Positions 8,600 to 16,205 of a stretch of DNA of 64,000 nt are shown piece by piece; within the stretch, counting starts at the first letter, position 1, and each line of letters starts with the position of its first letter. The position numbers and the translations under genes are program-made. This stretch comes from Arcobacteraceae bacterium (GTDB lineage Bacteria > Campylobacterota > Campylobacteria > Campylobacterales > Arcobacteraceae), in assembly GCA_028375605.1 (NCBI GenBank), contig JAONGR010000005.1, positions 1-64,000 on the forward strand. The letters run 5' to 3'. The notes under the pieces were generated by a model. It had not been told where the DNA came from, did not search any database, and worked only from the letters and a program-made list of their open reading frames with translations.

Positions 8600-8700
8600 T
8601 CATTTTCATTTCATTTTCGTTATTTATAATTAGATTACGAAATTTAACAATGATAATCTAAGATATATGGATTTGTAGTCCTTTTCAAATTTTTATATTT
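8600..8700 (+). ncRNA. sibling sRNA unit E (predicted transcript about 8637-8698)
   Basis: TCATTTTCATT/TCATTTTCGTT (8600-8621), TATAAT 8625-8630, ACGAAATTTAACAATGATAAT, hairpin ATTTG TAGTCCTTTT CAAAT TTTTAT. Confidence 0.65.
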
Positions 8701-8742
8701 TTATCAACTTCAAAATCACGTCTTAATCTCAAGATAATACAT

Positions 8743-10716
8743 TTACAATTTTTTTATTTTATCTATCTCATCACGAAGTCGTATTGCTTCTTCAAAATTT
8801 AGGTCTTTTGCTGCTTGGTTCATTTGTTTATTAAGTTCAATCAACATCTTTTTTCTTTCAGCTGCAGGCATTTTATTGAGTTTATCCATTTTTAAAGCGA
8901 TATCATCATACTCTTCAACTTTCATATCTTCATCTAAACGTCGAATAGTTGTCGTTGGTGTGATACCATGCTCTTTATTGTGGGCTTCTTGTATCTCTCT
9001 TCTTTTTGTCGTGGTATCTATAGCAAACTGCATACTATCTGTGATGCGTTTATGAAATAAGATAACTCTTCCGTTACTATTTCTAGCGGCTCGTCCCATT
9101 GTTTGAACTAACGCTGTACGACTCCGTAAAAAGCCTTCTTTATCTGCATCTAAAATAGCCACAAGTGAAGCTTCTGGTATATCTAAACCTTCTCTTAAAA
9201 GATTGATACCAATAAGTACATCAAATTTTCCAAGGCGAAGTTGTCTGATGATTTGGTTTCTTTCAATGGCATCTATCTCACTATGAAGGTATTTTACTTT
9301 GATACCTAAATCACTATAATAACTAGCTAACTCTTCTGCCATTTTTTTAGTAAGAACGGTTACTAAAACTCTCTCATTTTTTGCAACTACTTTTTTTATC
9401 TCATCGTGTAAAAGCTCAACTTGAAATTCACTATCTTTTAACTCAATGATTGGATCTAAAAGCCCAGTAGGTCTTATGATCTGGTGTGCCACTTCACTAC
9501 TCATATCAAGTTCAAGTTCATTTGGTGTCGCACTCACAAAAAGAAAATTTGCTTTTTTGTTGATATATTCATCAAATTTCAGAGGTCTATTATCTAAAGC
9601 AGATGGTAACCTAAAACCATAATCAACCAAAACCTCTTTTCTACTTCTATCAGCTGCGTGCATTCCTCTAAACTGTGATAAACTTACATGTGATTCATCT
9701 ACGATTAAAAGATAGGGTCTATCCATCGCTTCAAAATAATCGATAAGTGAATAGGGTGTTTCTCCTGGTTTTTTATCTGTAAGTAGTCTTGCGTAGTTCT
9801 CAATACCTTTACACATACCAGTAGCTTCAATCATCTCTAAATCGAACTCTACTCTTTGTTTGAGTCTTTGGTATTCGACATGCTTTTCTTCTTTTTGATA
9901 GTAAGCTAGTCTTTCGTCGAGTTCTTTTTCGATAGACTCTACAGCTTTTGCTAATCTATCTTGAGATACCACAAATGGATTTACACTATATATGGTTACC
10001 TCTTTTATCTCTTCATTTGTTTTATTTGTCATATATTCTAGTTTTGCGATGGCTTCTATCTCATCCCCAAAGAACTCTAAACGGATGAATTCATCTTCAC
10101 TATATGCAGGAAATATATCTAAAACATCTCCATTTACCCTGAACTCTCCACGATCAAAAAACTTATCGTTTCTTTTGTATCCCATCTCGACTAGTTTAAG
10201 AAGCATTGCTCTTTGTGAGTACTCTTGACCTAGTTCTACTTTTTGTACATTTTTTTTATATTCTTCTGGATTACCAAGACCATAGTTTGCAGATACTGAA
10301 GCTACACAAATAATATCATCAAAACTTAAAAGCGATGAAGTGGTACTTAGTCGCATACGCTCTAACTCACTATTTATCGAACTATCTTTTTCTATAAACA
10401 GATCACTTCTAGGTATGTACGCTTCAGGCTGATAATAATCATAATAAGAGATGAAATATTCTACATGATTATCAGGAAAAAATCCTCTAAATTCTGAGTA
10501 TATCTGAGCTGCCAAAGTTTTATTATGAGTCATGATAAGTGTAGGCATCTGAGTAGCTTCTATAACTTTAGCCATAGTGTAGGTTTTACCTGAACCTGTC
10601 ACTCCTAAAAGAGTGTTGTATTTATTACCACTAACTATACTAGCTGTTAGTTTTTCTATCGCTTCTGGTTGGTCTCCTGCTGGAGAATATTCTGTATGTA
10701 CTTTAAATGGTGTCAT
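8743..10716 (-). CDS. uvrB: excinuclease ABC subunit B
   Basis: 657 aa; [49 protein letters not shown]-terminal UVR motif. Confidence 0.98.
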   Translation of the reverse strand: MTPFKVHTEYSPAGDQPEAIEKLTASIVSGNKYNTLLGVTGSGKTYTMAKVIEATQMPTLIMTHNKTLAAQIYSEFRGFFPDNHVEYFISYYDYYQPEAYIPRSDLFIEKDSSINSELERMRLSTTSSLLSFDDIICVASVSANYGLGNPEEYKKNVQKVELGQEYSQRAMLLKLVEMGYKRNDKFFDRGEFRVNGDVLDIFPAYSEDEFIRLEFFGDEIEAIAKLEYMTNKTNEEIKEVTIYSVNPFVVSQDRLAKAVESIEKELDERLAYYQKEEKHVEYQRLKQRVEFDLEMIEATGMCKGIENYARLLTDKKPGETPYSLIDYFEAMDRPYLLIVDESHVSLSQFRGMHAADRSRKEVLVDYGFRLPSALDNRPLKFDEYINKKANFLFVSATPNELELDMSSEVAHQIIRPTGLLDPIIELKDSEFQVELLHDEIKKVVAKNERVLVTVLTKKMAEELASYYSDLGIKVKYLHSEIDAIERNQIIRQLRLGKFDVLIGINLLREGLDIPEASLVAILDADKEGFLRSRTALVQTMGRAARNSNGRVILFHKRITDSMQFAIDTTTKRREIQEAHNKEHGITPTTTIRRLDEDMKVEEYDDIALKMDKLNKMPAAERKKMLIELNKQMNQAAKDLNFEEAIRLRDEIDKIKKL

Positions 10717-10861
10717 GGTAAAGATTATATCAGATTATCATAAAGGCTTTAGTAAATATTGCTTTTTGTTATGTATTTACAAGGTGACTGCCTATAGACT
10801 GCCGACTTTTTTATGAGCTTATCAATGAGTTTATTTTATATAGCACTAAATCTGAATGATT

Positions 10862-11398
10862 TTATCTATAGTACCATTCAATATTAATATCTTTATAGCC
10901 TTGAAAATCTTGGTCATTAGTTAATATTTCAAGCTTATTATGTATCACAGTATCGGCAATTAGAACATCATTAAAATCTAAATTTGTATTTTCCGTAAAT
11001 TCGTCCAAAACATTAAATTGTTTAAAGTCATCATCAATTTTATCACAAATTTTTAAAATTTGTTTTAATTGAACTAAAATTGAATTCAATGTACATTTAT
11101 ATGGTTTACTCCCCCTATAGTCTTTTTTGAAATCTTTATCATCGTTTTTATTGAAATTTTTATTAAAATCTAGTTTCAAACTAACATTAATAAATTCAGA
11201 TATGACAATTGAATTAATATATAGTTTACTTTTATATTCCATTAATAGACCTAATACCTCAGAGTAAGTTTCTTTTTGTGTATCATATTCTCGGGACATT
11301 GAATATGGAGAAAAAAGAAAAATAAGAATATTCGTATCAATGAAAACTTTTTTTTCTTGTTTAATATTATATAAGATAGATAGATCTAATTTTTTCAT
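10862..11398 (-). CDS. PIN-domain protein
   Basis: VFIDTNILIFLF, ISEFINV, FNDVLIADTVIHN, ILTNDQDF fit PIN acidic residue spacing; 4-bp overlap with upstream gene. Confidence 0.8.
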   Translation of the reverse strand: MKKLDLSILYNIKQEKKVFIDTNILIFLFSPYSMSREYDTQKETYSEVLGLLMEYKSKLYINSIVISEFINVSLKLDFNKNFNKNDDKDFKKDYRGSKPYKCTLNSILVQLKQILKICDKIDDDFKQFNVLDEFTENTNLDFNDVLIADTVIHNKLEILTNDQDFQGYKDINIEWYYR

Positions 11399-11739
11399 TT
11401 TCTTAAAACTTCTAATTCTAAACGTTCACTTCTCTCAATATCTAAAAAATGATTTTTAGCTGTGGGGATTACGGTAGTGGTAATTAAATCATAGTCGTCT
11501 TGTTCTATATCTTGATATGTAATTGCACTATCTAATTCTTCCCAATTCTCAAATTTTTCATATAATTTACCAATAGATTCATTTAAAACATGAGAAATAA
11601 TTATATCAATACCTTTAAAAGATAATTCAACAGTTTTCCCATTTTTTAATGTTTCATATAGAATGTCAAATAGTTTTTTTCCATCTTCGCTGGACATTAC
11701 AATAGAATTATCTGTAATATCAAAAATTATAATTTTCAT
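11395..11739 (-). CDS. STAS-like domain protein (DUF4325-like)
   Basis: VELSFKGIDIIISHVLNESIGKLYEKF resembles STAS-like DUF4325; 4-bp overlap with both neighbours. Confidence 0.65.
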   Translation of the reverse strand: MKIIIFDITDNSIVMSSEDGKKLFDILYETLKNGKTVELSFKGIDIIISHVLNESIGKLYEKFENWEELDSAITYQDIEQDDYDLITTTVIPTAKNHFLDIERSERLELEVLRK

Positions 11740-12644
11740 TTTTTTTCCTCTTTTAAATAGAAGTATTTATCTTCACTTGCATTTAATTCGACGCTAACTA
11801 TTGTTCCTAAAAAAGGTTTTGCTAATAGCTTTGTTCGTTTACCACTTTTTCTTCTTGCATAATATCCGTTATTTGATATTATTTCAAGAGCACCGTCACT
11901 TTTTTCAACTAAATCAATTAATAATGAAAGTCCTAGTCCTCCTCTTCCTGTTGAAGAATGACTATTTTGTATAGCCCATTGAATTGATTGATGTCCATTT
12001 AATATTTGATAGTTGGACTGCTTCATTTCTAATAGTTTTTTATCATCTTTCACTTGAGAAATTAAATAATTATTAACATTTTTGTCTATCCCAACACCAC
12101 AATCTACAATAGTAAAATTAAATTTTTTATTATTTGGAAAAAATTGCCCTGAACAGATAAGACCTAATTCACTTTGACTATGTCTAAAAACATTTGAAAA
12201 AATTTCTAATATTTTTTTAAATATTATTTTTTGCAAAGCAATAGAATGATTACCCATGTGCTTTTGAAGTCTTTTTGTAAAATATGAATAAAGTTTGGTG
12301 ATTTCATTACTATTATCTGTTAATGGCACATGAGAATAAGGAATCATAGTTCCATGAATATCTTTCTCTTTTTTTGTATTAGTACAATATTTTGAAAAAA
12401 ACCCGATATTTGCTAATGCCCTATTTACTTTAATATTTAATGACTTTTTTACTATGATTTTCTTTTTTGAATCCTTAGCAATCTCAATGCCCATTCCAAC
12501 TATTGATATAAAGTTATTTCTAATAAAACTTGCATTTTTAAAGTCTATAACTATTGTATCCTTGTCATTATTGATAATTAGATTATGGTAAAAAATAGCT
12601 TGATGTATCGAGTTAATGGAAGTTATTTTTATACTATTATTCAT
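11736..12644 (-). CDS. GHKL/HATPase_c ATP-binding protein with STAS-like N-terminus
   Basis: N box EIFSNVFRHS, FTIVDCGVGID, STGRGGLGLSLLIDL. Confidence 0.75.
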   Translation of the reverse strand: MNNSIKITSINSIHQAIFYHNLIINNDKDTIVIDFKNASFIRNNFISIVGMGIEIAKDSKKKIIVKKSLNIKVNRALANIGFFSKYCTNTKKEKDIHGTMIPYSHVPLTDNSNEITKLYSYFTKRLQKHMGNHSIALQKIIFKKILEIFSNVFRHSQSELGLICSGQFFPNNKKFNFTIVDCGVGIDKNVNNYLISQVKDDKKLLEMKQSNYQILNGHQSIQWAIQNSHSSTGRGGLGLSLLIDLVEKSDGALEIISNNGYYARRKSGKRTKLLAKPFLGTIVSVELNASEDKYFYLKEEKK

Positions 12645-12775
12645 CTATATAGTCCTTCAATATAATTATTTTGGAATACTATTACAAATCCAAAAAGTAA
12701 AAAATATTATTGTAAAATTAAGATATATACATTATCATATAATTGGATTACAGATATTTTTATTATTGTATAATA

Positions 12776-12803
12776 AAACTGTCACAAAAGTTGTCACAGT
12801 TTT
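12776..12803 (-). promoter_or_regulatory. putative operator/promoter of the HATPase-STAS-PIN operon
   Basis: On - strand: AAAACTGTGACAACTTTTGTGACAGTTTTATTATACAAT; repeated TGTGACA next to a TATACA/TATAAT-like -10. Confidence 0.45.
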
Positions 12804-12837
12804 AGAATCATTATAAATTCACCAAATTCTCATAAAA

Positions 12838-13605
12838 TTATTTTATAGGTAAAATCAAAATGACAGGAGATGTCATTTCCGAAACTATACCATTGATATC
12901 AATTGATTGTATCCTATATTCGTATGCAATTCCTCTTTTTATATCTTTGTCTTCAAATATTAGACTTCTTATATTTGATAATTTAATTTCATTTGAGAAA
13001 AACCAATTTTTCTTTGAAGTTTTATAAATATTGTATGCTACTATATTATTATTATCTTCACTTGACCATTTTATAATAAACTTATCATCTGTTGTCATAG
13101 CAAGGGTAATTACTGGCATGATTGGTTTAGTTTGATTAGTAGAATTTTCTTGCATAATCAGAAAACTTTGTTTAACTTCCTTTGCTTCGTGAGATAAAGG
13201 GTAAAAATCGATTAATTTTTCAAAGAGAATATCTCTATTATATATATCACCAAGTTTTTCATATGATAAGGCACTATGTAAAAGTAGTTTTTGTAAGAAG
13301 TGATTGTCGTCATCTCTTTCTAAACTTTTATGAAAATAAAACAGTGCATCTTTATATTGATTATTAAAATATTCAATTTCACCTAAATAAAAATTAGATT
13401 CGGCTTGATGAGAGTTTGTACTAATTAAATGTTTAAATATAATTTTTGCATCAAAAAATTTCTTTTTGTTAAAATATCTTTTCCCAACTAACAAAAATTC
13501 CTCATTAGTACTATATTCATTATTTTTTATATCAGTTTTAGTTCCATTAGCATATGAGGATATTACAAACAATATACTAATAAATAATATTTTTACTTTT
13601 AACAA
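12838..13605 (-). CDS. secreted TPR-repeat protein with Fn3-like C-terminus
   Basis: Signal peptide; TPR-like LLVGKRYFNKKKFFDAKIIFKHL..; C-term ITLAMTTDDKFIIKWSSEDNNNIVAYNIYK. Confidence 0.6.
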   Translation of the reverse strand: MLKVKILFISILFVISSYANGTKTDIKNNEYSTNEEFLLVGKRYFNKKKFFDAKIIFKHLISTNSHQAESNFYLGEIEYFNNQYKDALFYFHKSLERDDDNHFLQKLLLHSALSYEKLGDIYNRDILFEKLIDFYPLSHEAKEVKQSFLIMQENSTNQTKPIMPVITLAMTTDDKFIIKWSSEDNNNIVAYNIYKTSKKNWFFSNEIKLSNIRSLIFEDKDIKRGIAYEYRIQSIDINGIVSEMTSPVILILPIK

Positions 13606-13667
13606 CTATTTTCCTTTTATATATTCTACTCTAGTGTACCTTACTCATATATCGAATATAATACATC

Positions 13668-13898
13668 ATGGAAAAAGAATCAAATAAACTAATCAAATTA
13701 AAGAAGTACAAAGTCATATATCATAAAGGTACTGCAAATGATAGGATGTATTATATTGCGTATAAAAATTCTAATGGTAATTATAGTAGATATAAAGTAG
13801 GGCTGAAGTCATCAGGTATTACCGCGCTGTGGAGTTATGAACTTAGTAATGAAAAGAAAAATAAATCAAATATTATTAAACTATATTTTATCATATAA
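13668..13898 (+). pseudogene. N-terminal fragment of a tyrosine-type integrase
   Basis: KYKVIYHKGTANDRMYYIAYKNSNGNYSRYKVGLKSSGITALWSYELSNE resembles integrase arm-binding N-termini; no catalytic domain follows. Confidence 0.5.
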
Positions 13899-14084
13899 AT
13901 ATCTAATACCAACTGCTATAGCAAAAGCAACTGTTGCGATACTTGTAGCTACATCATCATTTTGTACATCTGTACTAAGTCCAATAAAAAAGTTAAAACC
14001 TATCACAATCAATGTTGCAATAAGCATGATGGCAAATAAGGACAATGCTAAGATAAGTATGTTTTTTATGCTTGTGTTTTTCAT
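13881..14084 (-). CDS. small two-TM hypothetical membrane protein
   Basis: 67 aa hydrophobic ORF. Confidence 0.4.
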   Translation of the reverse strand: MKNTSIKNILILALSLFAIMLIATLIVIGFNFFIGLSTDVQNDDVATSIATVAFAIAVGIRYLYDKI

Positions 14085-14085
14085 G

Positions 14086-14190
14086 ATTTATTACCCTCTA
14101 TGATACTTATATTTAGTTTCTCTATAGCTTTTGATTGCTCTCCTTAAGGAGTATATTCTGTATGTACTATAGGATGGATTATATCAGATT
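14086..14190 (-). pseudogene. truncated duplicate of the uvrB 5' end, including promoter -10
   Basis: - strand translation VHTEYTP*GEQSKAIEKLNISIIEGNK vs Uvr[28 protein letters not shown]; shared AATCTGATATAATC upstream; start codon lost. Confidence 0.88.
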
Positions 14191-14248
14191 CTTACTGATT
14201 AGGTGGATTTAGATACAATTAAAGAACAAATTTTAAAGAGGTATTATT

Positions 14249-14455
14249 ATGTCGATAAATGAAATACTAGATAGTGCATTAGAGTTACCTATAGATGAGC
14301 GAGTTATTATTACAGATTTATTGACTCAAAGTTTAAATACTCCAAATAAAGAGATAGAAGAAAAATGGCTAGAAGAAGTTCGTAAAAGATTAGCATTATT
14401 AGACGAAGGGAAACTAGAAACGATATCCTATGATGAGTTTTTTGATGAAAATTAA
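14249..14455 (+). CDS. addiction module antitoxin
   Basis: ILDSALELPIDERVIITDLLTQSL..EEKWLEEVRKRLALLDEGKLETISYDEFF: addiction-module component family. Confidence 0.85.
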   Translation: MSINEILDSALELPIDERVIITDLLTQSLNTPNKEIEEKWLEEVRKRLALLDEGKLETISYDEFFDEN

Positions 14456-14735
14456 GTTCTCAAAGCTTGCCAAAAACGATTTTGATGCATCTGTTTTGTA
14501 CTATAAAAAAGAAAGTGAAAACTTAGCGTCAAGATTTAAAAATGATATTAAACAGTCCGTAAAGAGGATTGAAACTTTTCCAAAATTGTATCCAAAAATA
14601 GATAATCAGATTCAAAAATGTGTCGTGTCAAAATTTCCATTTACAATATATTATACGATTAAAAATGATACTATTTATATATTAGCTGTTGCTAGTCATT
14701 ATAGAGATTTAGAAGAATATTTAAAACGATTCTAA
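14445..14735 (+). CDS. ParE/RelE-family toxin
   Basis: KIKFSKLAKNDFDASVLYYKKESENLASRFKNDIKQSVKRIETFPKLYP..FPFTIYYTI..ILAVASHYRD. Confidence 0.85.
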   Translation: MKIKFSKLAKNDFDASVLYYKKESENLASRFKNDIKQSVKRIETFPKLYPKIDNQIQKCVVSKFPFTIYYTIKNDTIYILAVASHYRDLEEYLKRF

Positions 14736-14823
14736 TACTAATAGAACTGATTAGAAAACTTTTTAACTCATAAACTATCTAATTTTCGATACTATTCCTA
14801 AAATCTATTTCGGAGAGTAAAAT

Positions 14824-15123
14824 ATGGCACAATTTATAAAAATACAAATGGAAGAAACTTATCAGATTCCTGATGAGTGGGAGTTAGTTACAAATGCAGA
14901 AGGGATAACAAAGATAAAAGTAAAAGAAAATGAATTTTACGATTTTGGAAGTATGCCTTATTGTTCATCTTCAGTAGAAGCTGATGAAGAGATGATGTTA
15001 ACTCCCGAAGAGTTTTTAGATTTACAATCAAATGGACTTGAAATATTAGTAGCAAATACAAATATCTCTAAAATTGAGAATGAAGATGAGATTAAAGAGA
15101 TTTTAGAATTTGATGATGAGTAG
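14824..15123 (+). CDS. hypothetical acidic protein
   Basis: 99-aa ORF with RBS-like ggagag. Confidence 0.5.
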   Translation: MAQFIKIQMEETYQIPDEWELVTNAEGITKIKVKENEFYDFGSMPYCSSSVEADEEMMLTPEEFLDLQSNGLEILVANTNISKIENEDEIKEILEFDDE

Positions 15124-15148
15124 ATAGAGTATATGTATAAATGATAAT

Positions 15149-15691
15149 CTAAAATTTATACATATAATTTATGAGTATAATATCTATACCGTCATTAGGT
15201 TCTTTAATACTACCATTAGAATAATGAAAATAGTCAAAACTTAATTTATGTTTCTTATAAAGTACTCCAAGACCTATTCTATCTTCAAATTGAAAATGTG
15301 TTGAATATTGTTTATTATCAGCCGATGTCTTGGAAATATATGTGACTCCAATACCTGCATGTATAAAAGGGCTTAGGTCTTTTATCTTTGTTTTAAAATA
15401 ATATTCAAAAACTGGAGAAAATGCCAAACCATATATTTGAGATTCTTTATAGTCCCATTTATTAAGTGATAAATCATAAAAACCTTCTAAATAACCATTT
15501 CTATTTTCATAAATTTTGGAAGTAAAATCTTTCTGTAATCCTAATTTAAATACATTTTTATTTAATTTATTTTGTCCGAATCCAATCGAAATAGAATTTA
15601 TAAGTTTTGTATCTTTTACTTCTGATGCAAATATAGAGTATGCTGTTAATAGAAAATATATTATTATTTTTTTCAATTTTAACCTTTCCAT
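15149..15691 (-). CDS. PagL-like lipid A 3-O-deacylase / acyloxyacyl hydrolase
   Basis: Signal peptide, beta-barrel pattern, C-terminal FDYFHYSNGSIKEPNDGIDI. Confidence 0.75.
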   Translation of the reverse strand: MERLKLKKIIIYFLLTAYSIFASEVKDTKLINSISIGFGQNKLNKNVFKLGLQKDFTSKIYENRNGYLEGFYDLSLNKWDYKESQIYGLAFSPVFEYYFKTKIKDLSPFIHAGIGVTYISKTSADNKQYSTHFQFEDRIGLGVLYKKHKLSFDYFHYSNGSIKEPNDGIDIILINYMYKF

Positions 15692-15814
15692 TCAATAAAG
15701 ATAATACTTAATAATAAATATTATAATAACTATTTTATTAAAATTTAATAAAATACTATGAAGTTTGATTTGAATATAAATATACTATAATGCAAAAAAA
15801 TTTAAGGACTAATA

Positions 15815-16093
15815 ATGCCAAATATAAAAAATGAATTGAAACAAGTTATAGTAAAGACAATGATTCCTGAGACTGAAGATTATTTAGAAGAGTTACATGA
15901 GGGATATGAAACTAAAACGATATCCGATGAGGACAAAGAGACGATGAGAGATATGGAGTCTTTTTTAGTTGAACTTCAAAATATTTTACAATTAGTCGAT
16001 GAAGATAAAATCACAGATGAAGAAGCACAAGATGTTCATGAAAAAATTACTGCAATGTTACATGAAAGTGATGAATCAAATCATTCATCATAA
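15815..16093 (+). CDS. hypothetical protein
   Basis: 92-aa acidic ORF. Confidence 0.5.
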   Translation: MPNIKNELKQVIVKTMIPETEDYLEELHEGYETKTISDEDKETMRDMESFLVELQNILQLVDEDKITDEEAQDVHEKITAMLHESDESNHSS

Positions 16094-16205
16094 ATAAAGG
16101 GTGTTAATGAGTATATATTTTATATGTAATTCGTTATAATTAAAAAAGCGTACTATAGTTATAAGTAATCATTATTTAAACATACCCAATTTATAGAAAG
16201 AAATC

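Noticed and set aside
6167-8700. CRISPR array interpretation of the repeats near lctP
   Set aside because: Units are about 95 bp, imperfect, have promoter and hairpin parts, no uniform spacers, and no cas genes in the window.
6167-8700. MITE/insertion-sequence interpretation of the repeats near lctP
   Set aside because: Not excluded, but there are no terminal inverted repeats or target duplications around each unit, and promoter/hairpin geometry explains the conservation better.
9992-10816. Two + strand ORFs antisense to uvrB
   Set aside because: No family signal; overlap the UvrB coding sequence and promoter.
13837-14103. 88-aa + strand ORF overlapping the integrase fragment and small membrane gene
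   Set aside because: Antisense to 13881-14084, and its end runs into the uvrB remnant; unlikely to be real.
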